From: Caballeronia humi
Lineage (GTDB): Bacteria > Pseudomonadota > Gammaproteobacteria > Burkholderiales > Burkholderiaceae
DNA length: 54,009 nucleotides
Assembly: GCF_001544475.1 (NCBI RefSeq)
Contig: NZ_FCNW02000042.1
Coordinates: 1 to 54,009, forward strand
Direction: 5' to 3'
Part shown: positions 7,655 to 15,664 of the stretch, piece after piece
How positions within the stretch are numbered: position 1 is the stretch's first letter
Layout: each line of letters begins with the position of its first letter
Translations under genes and position numbers: made by a program
Notes under the pieces: generated by a model
Databases searched by the model: none
What the model was told of the DNA's origin: nothing
What the model saw: the letters and a program-made list of their open reading frames with translations, nothing else

Positions 7655-8344
7655 ATGACGCAATTTCGCATCGCTCCCAGCATCCTGTCCGCCGACTTCG
7701 CCAAGCTCGGCGAGGAAGTCCGCAACGTCGTCGCGGCGGGCGCCGACTGGATCCACTTCGACGTGATGGACAACCATTACGTGCCGAACCTGACCATCGG
7801 GCCGATGGTGTGCGAGGCGATCCGCCCACATGTCGACGTGCCGATCGACGTGCACCTGATGGTGCGCCCGGTCGACCGGATCATTCCGGACTTCGCGAAG
7901 GCCGGCGCCAATGTGATCAGTTTCCACCCGGAAGGTTCGGATCATATCGACCGGTCGCTCTCGCTGATCCGCGACCACGGCTGCAAGGCCGGGCTCGTGT
8001 TCAACCCGGCCACGTCGCTCAACTATCTCGATCACGTGATGGATCGCGTCGATCTGGTGCTGATCATGTCGGTGAATCCGGGCTTCGGCGGGCAGTCGTT
8101 CATTCCCGAGGCGCTCAACAAGCTGCGCGAGGCGCGCGCGCGGATTGATGCTTACCGCGAGCGAACCGGCCGCGAGATCCATCTGGAAATCGACGGCGGC
8201 GTGAAAGTCGACAACATCGCGGAAATCGCGGCGGCCGGCGCCGATACCTTCGTCGCGGGCTCGGCGATTTTCGGCAAAGGCGATTACCGCAAGGTGATCG
8301 ACGAAATGCGGGCGGAACTGGCGAAGGAAGGAGCAAAACAATGA
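7655..8344 (+). CDS. rpe: Ribulose-phosphate 3-epimerase
   Basis: TIM-barrel enzyme of 229 aa that interconverts ribulose-5-phosphate and xylulose-5-phosphate in the pentose phosphate (and Calvin) pathway. Diagnostic segments are IAPSILSADFAKLGEE at the N-terminus, HFDVMDNHYVPNLTIG, VHLMV, LIMSVNPGFGGQSF and the phosphate site GADTFVAGSAIFG. I start at ATG 7655 because the family begins just before IAPSILSADF; ATG 7637 would add six residues. A TAAAAT box at 7619-7624 could be the -10. The stop overlaps the gph start (ATGA), so the two are translationally coupled. Confidence 0.95.
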   Translation: MTQFRIAPSILSADFAKLGEEVRNVVAAGADWIHFDVMDNHYVPNLTIGPMVCEAIRPHVDVPIDVHLMVRPVDRIIPDFAKAGANVISFHPEGSDHIDRSLSLIRDHGCKAGLVFNPATSLNYLDHVMDRVDLVLIMSVNPGFGGQSFIPEALNKLREARARIDAYRERTGREIHLEIDGGVKVDNIAEIAAAGADTFVAGSAIFGKGDYRKVIDEMRAELAKEGAKQ

Positions 8345-9078
8345 GCGAAGTCGCGGAGGCGTTGCCCTCGTTTTCAAACAAGCCGATTCGCGCGGCGATC
8401 ATCGATCTCGACGGCACGATGGTCGATACCGCCGACGACTTCGTCGCGGCCCTCAATGCGATGCTCGCGCGCATCGGCTCGACGCCGACCGTGCGCGAAG
8501 AAGTGGTCGGCTACGTGGGCAAGGGGTCGGAGAACCTGATCCGCAGCGTGCTCGCCGTGCGCTTCTCGCCGTCGCAGGCGACCGCGCAATTCGACGACGC
8601 GCTCGCCATCTACCAGAGCGAATACGCGAAAATCAACGGCCGGCACTCCACGCTCTTTCCGCAAGTGAAAGAAGGGCTTGAAGCGATGCGCGATCTCGGC
8701 ATCTCGCTCGCCTGCGTGACGAACAAGCCGCACCGGTTCGCGGTGGAATTGCTGACGCACTTCGGCCTCGTCGGCTATTTCAAGGTCGTGCTCGGCGGCG
8801 ATTCGCTCGCGCAAAAGAAGCCCGATCCGCTGCCGATGCTGACCGCTTGCGAGCGGCTCGACGTGCTTCCGCGTGAAACGGTCGCGGTCGGCGATTCGGA
8901 AAACGACGCGCTCGCGGGCCGCGCGGCGGGCATGGCGACGCTCACCGTGCCCTACGGCTACAACCACGGCAAAGCTGTGCAATCAGTGAAATCCGATGGT
9001 ATAGTTTCCACGCTGCACGCCGCAGCACAGGCGATCGCCGCTACGCTGGCGCCGCCCACACCTGAACCGACTGAATAG
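8341..9078 (+). CDS. gph: Phosphoglycolate phosphatase
   Basis: HAD-superfamily phosphatase of 245 aa that removes phosphate from 2-phosphoglycolate formed during repair of oxidised DNA ends and by RuBisCO oxygenation. Motif I is IIDLDGTMVDT (Asp22 and Asp24), motif II is in CVTNKPH, motif III Lys is in QKKPDPLP, and motif IV is VGDSENDALAG. It overlaps rpe by 4 bp. The rpe-gph-trp order is typical of Burkholderia and Pseudomonas. Its 3' end appears to hold the promoter of the trp leader (see 8997-9005). Confidence 0.92.
   Translation: MSEVAEALPSFSNKPIRAAIIDLDGTMVDTADDFVAALNAMLARIGSTPTVREEVVGYVGKGSENLIRSVLAVRFSPSQATAQFDDALAIYQSEYAKINGRHSTLFPQVKEGLEAMRDLGISLACVTNKPHRFAVELLTHFGLVGYFKVVLGGDSLAQKKPDPLPMLTACERLDVLPRETVAVGDSENDALAGRAAGMATLTVPYGYNHGKAVQSVKSDGIVSTLHAAAQAIAATLAPPTPEPTE
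8997..9005 (+). promoter_or_regulatory. Possible extended -10 promoter for the trp leader
   Basis: TGGTATAGT inside the end of gph matches an extended -10 (TG-N-TATAAT, one mismatch). A poor -35 (GTGCAA) lies 17 nt upstream. Transcription from about 9012 would give a leader that reaches the Trp-rich peptide at 9088. This is inferred from sequence only; read-through from rpe-gph is the alternative. Confidence 0.35.
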
Positions 9079-9087
9079 TCCACCCTC

Positions 9088-9162
9088 ATGTTTCTGAACA
9101 AAAAACGGAGTCTGAGCAGCATCGACCGGGGAGCCTGGCCCTGGCGTCGCTGGTCGCGCTAA
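9088..9162 (+). CDS. trpL: trp operon leader peptide
   Basis: A 24-codon open frame starting ATG TTT CTG AAC and ending in GAWPWRRWSR, then TAA. Three of the last eight residues are Trp, far above chance, and the frame is followed 15 nt later by an intrinsic terminator upstream of trpE. This is the classic layout of ribosome-mediated attenuation: with scarce Trp-tRNA the ribosome stalls on the Trp codons and the terminator does not form. No strong Shine-Dalgarno sequence is visible; the frame begins 9 nt after the gph stop, so reinitiation is possible. Confidence 0.8.
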   Translation: MFLNKKRSLSSIDRGAWPWRRWSR

Positions 9163-9172
9163 CCTCGCCTGA

Positions 9173-9208
9173 GGTACGCTGAAGCCCTGCGCTTCAGCAC
9201 CGTTTTTT
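9173..9208 (+). terminator. trp attenuator (rho-independent terminator)
   Basis: Stem GCTGAAG (9178-9184) with CTTCAGC (9192-9198), 7-nt loop, extended by GGT/ACC across a 2-nt bulge, followed by a run of six T. It lies between trpL and trpE on the plus strand, so it can only act on the trp transcript or on read-through from gph. I could not draw a single convincing antiterminator by eye; an RNA fold of 9088-9210 would settle it. Confidence 0.75.
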
Positions 9209-9486
9209 GTTTCGCTGCGCATCCGCGCGCCGATCCCGCTGATTTGCTTGTTTTGCTTGGCCGTCGTCGAGTTTCGCTCGATGGTTGCCCGAGCCGCATC
9301 ATTCGCTGCGTCTGGCGTTTGTGTCGCATCGCGCGTCTTCCGATAACGCGTTGCGCCACGACGCAATCGGCTGAATGCGGCCACTCGCGAGATCGCCGTC
9401 GTGCGGAAAAAGCCTCCCGCAGCGCCCCAGTTTTTGCCCGATGCCGCGTATAAATCGAACACGCGCGACACGTAAAGGATCGAAAC
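9209..9486 (+). other. Long untranslated stretch between attenuator and trpE
   Basis: 278 nt without a supported gene. Short frames here are Arg/Ser-rich shadows. I see no second terminator or clear promoter. The trpE Shine-Dalgarno sequence (AAAGGA, 9475-9480) lies at its end. The length is greater than in the enterobacterial trp leader, so further control may be present. Confidence 0.5.
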
Positions 9487-10983
9487 ATGACCGAACTCGA
9501 ATTCCAATCGCTGGCGAACGAAGGTTTCAATCGCATTCCGCTCATCGCCGAAGCGCTCGCCGACCTTGAAACGCCGCTCTCGCTCTATCTCAAGCTCGCT
9601 CAGACCGAACGCAACGGCGCCAACTCTTTCCTGCTGGAATCGGTGGTCGGCGGGGAGCGCTTCGGGCGTTACTCGTTCATCGGGCTGCCCGCGCGCACGA
9701 TGGTCCGCGCGCAGAACGGCGTGTCGGAAGTGGTGCGGGACGGCCAGGTGGTCGAGACGGACGAAGGCGATCCGCTCGCGTTCATCGAGCAATTCCAGAA
9801 ACGCTTCAAAGTGGCGCAGCGCCCCGGCCTGCCGCGTTTTTGCGGCGGCCTCGCGGGCTACTTCGGCTACGACGCGGTGCGTTATATCGAGAAGAAACTC
9901 GCGAATTCCGCGCCGACCGACGATCTCGGCCTGCCCGACATCCAGTTGCTGCTGACGGAAGAAGTCGCGGTCATCGACAATCTGGCGGGCAAGCTCTACC
10001 TGATCGTCTACGCCGATCCCGCCGCGCCCGAGGCCTACGCGAAGGCGAAGCAGCGTCTGCGCGAACTGCGCGCGCGGTTGCGAGCGACGGTCCAGCCGCC
10101 GGTCACCTCGCCGAGCGTGCGCACCGAAACTTTCCGCGAGTTCAAGAAAGAGGATTATCTGAACGCCGTGCGCCGCGCGAAGGAATACATCGCGGCCGGC
10201 GAACTGATGCAGGTGCAAGTCGGCCAGCGGCTCATCAAGCCGTTCCGCGACAATCCGCTCTCGCTGTATCGCGCGCTGCGGTCGCTGAATCCGTCGCCCT
10301 ATATGTATTACTACAACTTCGGCGGCGAGTTTCATGTCGTCGGGGCGTCGCCGGAGATTCTCGTGCGCCAGGAACAGCGCGCCGACGATCACATCGTGAC
10401 GATTCGCCCGCTCGCCGGCACGCGGCCGCGCGGCAATACGCCCGAGCGCGACGCCGAACTCGCCACCGAACTGCTGAACGACCCGAAGGAAATCGCCGAG
10501 CACGTAATGCTGATCGATCTGGCGCGCAACGATGTCGGCCGGATCGCGGTGACGGGGTCGGTCGCCGTCACCGACAAAATGATCATCGAGAAGTATTCGC
10601 ACGTTCAGCACATCGTGAGTTCGGTCGAGGGCAAGCTGAAGCCCGGCGTGACAAACTACGACGTGCTGCGCGCGACCTTCCCCGCCGGCACGCTCTCGGG
10701 CGCGCCGAAAGTGCGCGCGATGGAACTCATCGACGAACTCGAACCCGTGAAGCGCGGCTTGTACGGCGGCGCCGTCGGGTATCTGTCGTTCACGGGCGAA
10801 ATGGATCTCGCGATCGCAATTCGCACCGGCCTCATCCACAAGGGCAATCTGTATGTGCAGGCGGCGGCGGGCGTCGTCGCGGATTCGGTCCCCGAATCCG
10901 AATGGCAAGAGACCGAGAACAAGGCGCGCGCCGTGCTGCGCGCCGCCGAGCAAGTGCAAGACGGCCTCGATAGCGATTTCTGA
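9487..10983 (+). CDS. trpE: Anthranilate synthase component I
   Basis: Chorismate-using subunit of 498 aa that forms anthranilate with ammonia supplied by TrpG, the first committed step of tryptophan synthesis. The N-terminal domain has the tryptophan feedback motif LLES (49-52), so allosteric inhibition should be intact. The C-terminal chorismate-binding domain shows IRPLAGTRPRGNTPERD, LIDLARNDVGR and the FPAGTLSGAPKVRAMELID signature. An AAAGGA precedes the ATG. trpG follows after 13 bp. Confidence 0.96.
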   Translation: MTELEFQSLANEGFNRIPLIAEALADLETPLSLYLKLAQTERNGANSFLLESVVGGERFGRYSFIGLPARTMVRAQNGVSEVVRDGQVVETDEGDPLAFIEQFQKRFKVAQRPGLPRFCGGLAGYFGYDAVRYIEKKLANSAPTDDLGLPDIQLLLTEEVAVIDNLAGKLYLIVYADPAAPEAYAKAKQRLRELRARLRATVQPPVTSPSVRTETFREFKKEDYLNAVRRAKEYIAAGELMQVQVGQRLIKPFRDNPLSLYRALRSLNPSPYMYYYNFGGEFHVVGASPEILVRQEQRADDHIVTIRPLAGTRPRGNTPERDAELATELLNDPKEIAEHVMLIDLARNDVGRIAVTGSVAVTDKMIIEKYSHVQHIVSSVEGKLKPGVTNYDVLRATFPAGTLSGAPKVRAMELIDELEPVKRGLYGGAVGYLSFTGEMDLAIAIRTGLIHKGNLYVQAAAGVVADSVPESEWQETENKARAVLRAAEQVQDGLDSDF

Positions 10984-10996
10984 CCGGAGACAGACC

Positions 10997-11581
10997 ATGC
11001 TGCTGATGATCGACAACTACGACTCGTTCACCTATAACCTGGTCCAGTACTTCGGCGAACTCGGCGAAGACGTCCAGACGTACCGCAACGACGAAATCAC
11101 CCTCGACGGCATCGCGAAGCTCAATCCGGAGCGCATTTGTCTCTCGCCCGGGCCGAGCAACCCGCAGCACGCCGGCATCACGCTCGACGTGCTGCGCGAA
11201 TTTTCCGGCAAGCTGCCGATTCTCGGCGTCTGCCTGGGCCATCAGGCGATCGGCGAGGCGTTCGGAGGACGCGTCGTGCGCGCGCAGACCATCATGCACG
11301 GCAAGGTGAGCGAGATCGAAACCGACTGCAAGGGCGTGTTCGCCGACCTGCCGAAGCATTTCAAGGTGACGCGCTATCACTCGCTCGCGATCGAGCGCGA
11401 GTCGCTGCCCGACTGTCTCGAAATTTCCGCGTGGACGCCCGACGGCGAAATCATGGGCGTGCGGCACAGGGAACTGGCAGTCGAAGGCGTGCAATTCCAC
11501 CCCGAATCGATCCTGTCCGAGCACGGCCATGCGCTGCTCGAGAACTTCGTGAAAAGCCCGGCGCAAGGCAAACGCGCGTGA
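10997..11581 (+). CDS. trpG: Anthranilate synthase component II (glutamine amidotransferase)
   Basis: Class I glutamine amidotransferase of 194 aa that releases ammonia from glutamine for TrpE. It has the catalytic triad: Cys79 in GVCLGHQAI, and His168 and Glu170 in VQFHPESIL. The N-terminus MLLMIDNYDSFTYNLVQYFG is diagnostic. It is not fused to TrpD, unlike in E. coli. Some Burkholderia and Pseudomonas TrpG proteins also serve folate synthesis as PabA; that cannot be read here. Confidence 0.95.
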   Translation: MLLMIDNYDSFTYNLVQYFGELGEDVQTYRNDEITLDGIAKLNPERICLSPGPSNPQHAGITLDVLREFSGKLPILGVCLGHQAIGEAFGGRVVRAQTIMHGKVSEIETDCKGVFADLPKHFKVTRYHSLAIERESLPDCLEISAWTPDGEIMGVRHRELAVEGVQFHPESILSEHGHALLENFVKSPAQGKRA

Positions 11582-11607
11582 AGATCGACCCGAAGAGCGA
11601 ATCCACC

Positions 11608-12639
11608 ATGACCATCACTCCGCAAGAAGCGTTGCAGCGCACGATCGAGCATCGCGAGATTTTTCACGACGAAATGCTGCACCTGATGCGCATGATCATG
11701 CGCGGCGAGATGTCGCCTGTCATGGCCGCCGCGATCATCACCGGCTTGCGCGTCAAGAAGGAAACCATCGGCGAGATCGCCGCCGCCGCGACCGTGATGC
11801 GCGAGTTCGCGAACCACGTCGAAGTCGAGGACAACTCGAATTTCGTCGATATCGTCGGCACGGGCGGCGACGGCTCGCACACCTTCAACATCTCCACCGC
11901 GACGATGTTCGTCAGCGCGGCAGCCGGCGCGAAGGTCGCGAAGCACGGCAACCGCGGCGTGTCGAGCAAGTCGGGCAGCGCGGACGTGCTCGAAGCGCTC
12001 GGCGTCAATATCGACCTGAGCCCGGAACAAGTGGCGGCATCGATTGCCGAAACCGGCATGGGCTTCATGTTCGCGCCGAACCATCATCCGGCGATGAAGA
12101 ACATCGCGCCGGTGCGCCGCGAACTGGGGGTACGGACGATTTTCAACATTCTCGGCCCGCTGACCAATCCGGCGGGCGCGCCGAACCAGTTGCAGGGCGT
12201 GTTCCACGAGGATCTGGTCGGCATTCAGGTGCGCGTGATGCAGCGTCTGGGCGCAAAGCACGTGCTCGTCGTCTACGGCAAGGACGGCATGGATGAGGTG
12301 TCGCTCGGCGCGGCGACGAAAGTCGGCGAACTGGTGAACGGCGAAGTCCGTGAATACGAGATTCATCCGGAGGACTTCGGCCTGCAAATGGTGTCGAATC
12401 GCACGTTGAAGGTGGAAGACGCGCAGGAATCGAAGGCGATGTTGCTCGGCGCGCTGAACAACAAGCAGGGCGTCGCGCGGGAGATCGTCACGTTGAACGC
12501 GGGCACGGCGCTTTATGCGGCGAATATCGTCGAATCGATCGCGGACGGCATGCAGGTGGCGCGCGAAGCGATCGCGAGCGGCGCGGCACGCGAAAAAGTC
12601 GACGAACTCGTACGCTTCACGCAGCAATTCTCAAAGTAA
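11608..12639 (+). CDS. trpD: Anthranilate phosphoribosyltransferase
   Basis: Enzyme of 343 aa that joins anthranilate to PRPP. The PRPP-binding glycine loop DIVGTGGDGSHTFNIST and the KHGNRGVSSKSGSADVLEALG segment, both hallmarks of the family, are present. The ATG at 11608 is the first start after the trpG stop (26 bp gap), and residues MTITPQEALQRTIEHREI match the usual N-terminus. trpC begins 13 bp after its stop. Confidence 0.96.
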   Translation: MTITPQEALQRTIEHREIFHDEMLHLMRMIMRGEMSPVMAAAIITGLRVKKETIGEIAAAATVMREFANHVEVEDNSNFVDIVGTGGDGSHTFNISTATMFVSAAAGAKVAKHGNRGVSSKSGSADVLEALGVNIDLSPEQVAASIAETGMGFMFAPNHHPAMKNIAPVRRELGVRTIFNILGPLTNPAGAPNQLQGVFHEDLVGIQVRVMQRLGAKHVLVVYGKDGMDEVSLGAATKVGELVNGEVREYEIHPEDFGLQMVSNRTLKVEDAQESKAMLLGALNNKQGVAREIVTLNAGTALYAANIVESIADGMQVAREAIASGAAREKVDELVRFTQQFSK

Positions 12640-12652
12640 CCGGATTCAGACC

Positions 12653-13438
12653 ATGAGCGACATTCTCGACCGCATCATCGCGGTCAAACGCGAGGAAATC
12701 CGCACCGCCGAGCAGAGCGCGCCGCTGGAAGAGCTGCGGCTGGAAGCGAGCACGCGCGATCATCGCGACTTCGTCGGCGCGTTGCGCGCGAAGCACGCCG
12801 AGGGCAAGCCCGCGATCATCGCGGAAGTGAAGAAGGCGAGCCCGTCGAAGGGTGTTCTGCGTGAAAACTTCGTCCCCGCCGACATTGCCCGCTCGTATGA
12901 AAAAGGCGGCGCCGCGTGTCTTTCGGTGCTGACGGACGTGCAGTTCTTCAAGGGCAGCGTGGCGTATCTCGAAGAAGCGCGTGCCGCGTGCAGCGTGCCG
13001 GTGCTGCGCAAGGACTTCATCATCGATCCGTACCAGATCCTCGAAGCGCGCGCGATGGGCGCCGACTGCATCCTGCTGATCGCCGCGGCACTCGAACTGT
13101 CGCAGATGCAGGACCTCGAAGCCTACGCGCATTCGCTCGGGCTCGCGGTGCTCGTCGAAGTACATGATGCCGAGGAATTGCACCAGTCGCTCACGCTGAA
13201 GACGCCGCTCATCGGCATCAACAATCGCAACCTGCGCACGTTCGAGACGTCGATCGAGACAACCATTGGCATGCTCGAAGCGATTCCGGACGACCGCATC
13301 GTCGTGACCGAATCGGGGATCATGAGCCGCGTCGACGTGGACCGGCTGCGCGCGATGGACGTGCACACGTTCCTCGTCGGCGAAGCGTTCATGCGCGCCG
13401 ACGATCCGGGCACCGAACTCGCCCGCATGTTCTTCTAA
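12653..13438 (+). CDS. trpC: Indole-3-glycerol phosphate synthase
   Basis: TIM-barrel enzyme of 261 aa that closes the indole ring from CdRP. It has the N-terminal MSDILDRIIAVKREEI, the active-site segment IIAEVKKASPSKG, the strand VLRKDFIIDPYQILEARAMG, and INNRNLRTFE. It is monofunctional, with no TrpF domain; trpF, trpB and trpA are not in this window, the usual split arrangement in this group. The transcript may continue into the CYTH gene 18 bp downstream. Confidence 0.96.
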   Translation: MSDILDRIIAVKREEIRTAEQSAPLEELRLEASTRDHRDFVGALRAKHAEGKPAIIAEVKKASPSKGVLRENFVPADIARSYEKGGAACLSVLTDVQFFKGSVAYLEEARAACSVPVLRKDFIIDPYQILEARAMGADCILLIAAALELSQMQDLEAYAHSLGLAVLVEVHDAEELHQSLTLKTPLIGINNRNLRTFETSIETTIGMLEAIPDDRIVVTESGIMSRVDVDRLRAMDVHTFLVGEAFMRADDPGTELARMFF

Positions 13439-13456
13439 CGCTTCCGGACCGTCATT

Positions 13457-14101
13457 TTGAGCATCGAACGCGAGATCAAGCTGGCGCTGCCGGCGCTGCA
13501 GCACGACGACGTCGCGCGCTTCTTCACCGAGCGCACCGGCGAACAGGGCACGACGATCGTGCTCGCGAACATTTATTTCGACACGCCCGACCTGCGACTC
13601 GCGAAAGCGAAAAGCGCGCTGCGCCTGCGCCGCACGCCGGATCAGTGGCTGCAGACGTACAAGACGATCGGGCAATCGAAGGCGGGTTTGCACAGCCGGC
13701 ACGAGTGGGAAATGCCGGTGGCGGGTGAAAAGCTCGAAATCGAAGCGATCCTCGCCGCCTGCAGCGAAGACGACGCCTGCGGCGCCCTGAAAGAGGCCGC
13801 GTCCGAGCTGACCGCCCTCTTCCGCACGGATTTCGAGCGCCGTTACTGGACCATCGAGCACGAAGGCGCCACGATCGAAGCCGCGCTCGATCTTGGCGAA
13901 GTGAGCGCCGAAATTGATGGCGAAACCCGCAAATCTCCGATCAGCGAGGTCGAGCTGGAACTAAAATCCGGCGACGAGAACGCGTTGTCGACGCTGTCCG
14001 CCGAATTGCGCGGCGCGTTTCCCGACCTGCAACCGGACGACGTAAGCAAGGCGCAGCGCGGATATCGCTTGCGCGAGCGGAAACCGGACGCGTCGAAATG
14101 A
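13457..14101 (+). CDS. CYTH-domain inorganic triphosphatase
   Basis: Protein of 214 aa of the CYTH superfamily (E. coli YgiF N-terminal domain, class IV adenylate cyclase, thiamine triphosphatase). The defining ExExK motif is EREIK at residues 4-8, and the tunnel-wall residues recur as LRLRRTPDQW, EWEMPV, DFERRYW and ISEVELELKSG. In bacteria such proteins usually hydrolyse inorganic triphosphate. The start is TTG at 13457: no ATG or GTG precedes the ExExK motif, so the rare start is forced. There is no CHAD domain. The stop overlaps the ung start (ATGA). Confidence 0.82.
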   Translation: MSIEREIKLALPALQHDDVARFFTERTGEQGTTIVLANIYFDTPDLRLAKAKSALRLRRTPDQWLQTYKTIGQSKAGLHSRHEWEMPVAGEKLEIEAILAACSEDDACGALKEAASELTALFRTDFERRYWTIEHEGATIEAALDLGEVSAEIDGETRKSPISEVELELKSGDENALSTLSAELRGAFPDLQPDDVSKAQRGYRLRERKPDASK

Positions 14102-14859
14102 ACCAGGCGACACTTTTCGACGTTCCCCAGGCCACGGCCACGCTGGAAAGCCAGTTCGACGCGCTGCCGTCCGCCTGGCGCAAGCACTTGCAGCCTTTCA
14201 TCGAGAGCAAGCACTACGCGGCGCTGTGCGCTTTCGTCGATGCGGAGCGCGCGGTGGGCAAAACCGTCTATCCCGCCGATGTTTTCCGCGCACTGCGTCT
14301 GACGAGTCCGGACGACGTGAAAGTCGTCATCCTCGGTCAGGACCCGTATCACGGCGAGGATCGCGGCGCGCCGCAGGCTCACGGACTGGCGTTTTCGGTG
14401 CCGTCGCCGGTGCGGCCGCCGCCGTCGCTGCGCAATATCTTCAAGGAAATCAACGCGAGTCTCGGTTTCGAGCCGCCGAAGCACGGCTGCCTCGATGCGT
14501 GGGCGAAGCAAGGCGTGCTGCTGCTGAACACCTCGCTGACGGTGGAGCGCGACAAGGCCGGTAGCCATGCGAAGCGCGGCTGGGAGCAATGCACCGACAC
14601 GCTGATCCACGAACTCGCAACGCGCCACGACGGCCTCGTCTTCATGCTGTGGGGCACGCACGCGCAGGCGAAACGCGCGCTGATCGCGGACACAGGCAAA
14701 GCGCATTGCGTGCTGGAGGCGCCCCATCCGTCGCCGTTGTCGGCGCATCGCGGGTTTCTCGGCTGCGGCCACTTCGCGATGGCGAACGATTTTCTGCAAA
14801 AACAAGGCCGCCCGCCGATCGACTGGCGGCTCCCCGACGATCCGCAACTGCTCGCCTGA
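14098..14859 (+). CDS. ung: Uracil-DNA glycosylase
   Basis: Family 1 UDG of 253 aa that removes uracil from DNA in base-excision repair. The water-activating loop GQDPYHGEDRGAPQAHGLAF (Asp82) and the DNA-intercalation loop HPSPLSAHRGFLGCGHF are both complete. The N-terminus carries LFDVP, resembling the region that other UDGs use for clamp or SSB contacts. It overlaps the CYTH gene by 4 bp, so it is translationally coupled to it. A bidirectional terminator follows. Confidence 0.95.
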   Translation: MNQATLFDVPQATATLESQFDALPSAWRKHLQPFIESKHYAALCAFVDAERAVGKTVYPADVFRALRLTSPDDVKVVILGQDPYHGEDRGAPQAHGLAFSVPSPVRPPPSLRNIFKEINASLGFEPPKHGCLDAWAKQGVLLLNTSLTVERDKAGSHAKRGWEQCTDTLIHELATRHDGLVFMLWGTHAQAKRALIADTGKAHCVLEAPHPSPLSAHRGFLGCGHFAMANDFLQKQGRPPIDWRLPDDPQLLA

Positions 14860-14865
14860 AAATGC

Positions 14866-14903
14866 AAAAACCCGCCGCGGTCCGAAGTCCCGGCGGGTTT
14901 TTT
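14866..14903. terminator. Bidirectional terminator between ung and azoR
   Basis: A-run, stem CCCGCCG (14871-14877) with CGGCGGG (14891-14897), then six T. The A-run upstream makes it work for both converging genes. Confidence 0.85.
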
Positions 14904-14924
14904 ACGGCCGGCTACTGCGGCAAC

Positions 14925-15521
14925 TTAGACCGCGGCAATCGCTTCACGTGCGCTGGCGAGTGCGGCGCCGGCCACGTCCGGACCCATCGCCAGGCCTTCG
15001 GCGTAGATGAAGCTCACGTCGGTCATGCCAAGGAAGCCGAGGAACGACTTGAGGTACGGCGTCTGCGAATCGTGCGGCGTGCCAGCGTACTTGCCGCCGC
15101 GCGCCGACACCACGTACACCTTCTTGCCCTTGACCAGACCTTCCGGACCGTTCGCCGTGTACTGGAACGTGATCCCGGCGCGGGCGATCCAGTCGAAATA
15201 CGTCTTCAGTTGCGACGAAATGCCGAAGTTGTACAGCGGCGCTGCGATCACGATGACATCGGCGGCTTGCAGTTCTGCGATTAGCGCTTCGCTCTTCGCG
15301 TTGATCGCGGCTTGCTCGGCGGTGCGCTGGTCGGCCGGCGTGAAGAAGGCGCCGAGCGTAGCGTCGTCGAGGTGCGGCAGGTTGTCGGCGAGCAGGTTGC
15401 GGACGACGGTCGTCGCGCCGGGATTCGCTTGTTGCAGTTTTGCGGTGAGTTCGTCGGCGAGCAGCGTCGATTGGGCGCCTTGCGAACGTGCAGCGGAATT
15501 GATTTGCAGAATGGTCGTCAT
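14925..15521 (-). CDS. azoR: FMN-dependent NADH-azoreductase
   Basis: Flavodoxin-like oxidoreductase of 198 aa (AzoR/AcpD family, usually about 200), cytosolic, reducing quinones and azo compounds by two electrons with NADH. It shows the FMN phosphate loop INSAARSQGAQST, the segment APLYNFGISSQLKTYFDWIA that packs on the flavin, and SARGGKY near the isoalloxazine. The start at 15521 has AGGAG at 5-9 nt upstream. It converges with ung. Likely a quinone-stress enzyme; the natural substrate is not evident. Confidence 0.92.
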   Translation of the reverse strand: MTTILQINSAARSQGAQSTLLADELTAKLQQANPGATTVVRNLLADNLPHLDDATLGAFFTPADQRTAEQAAINAKSEALIAELQAADVIVIAAPLYNFGISSQLKTYFDWIARAGITFQYTANGPEGLVKGKKVYVVSARGGKYAGTPHDSQTPYLKSFLGFLGMTDVSFIYAEGLAMGPDVAGAALASAREAIAAV

Positions 15522-15664
15522 GATGGCTCCTGTGCTTCGTTTGGTTTCGGGCGCCGTTTGCGCTCGGGACAGGATGCATTCTTCGTTTTTCCGACGACCG
15601 GAACAAGCTGTGCACTCGCGACGGATTGTTGCATGGGTAGAACAATCCGCCACTTTAGCGTGTT

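Noticed and set aside
8983..11016. A 677-codon minus-strand frame over the trp leader and trpE
   Set aside because: Low-complexity Arg/His/Asp composition and exact overlap with trpE, which has all its motifs.
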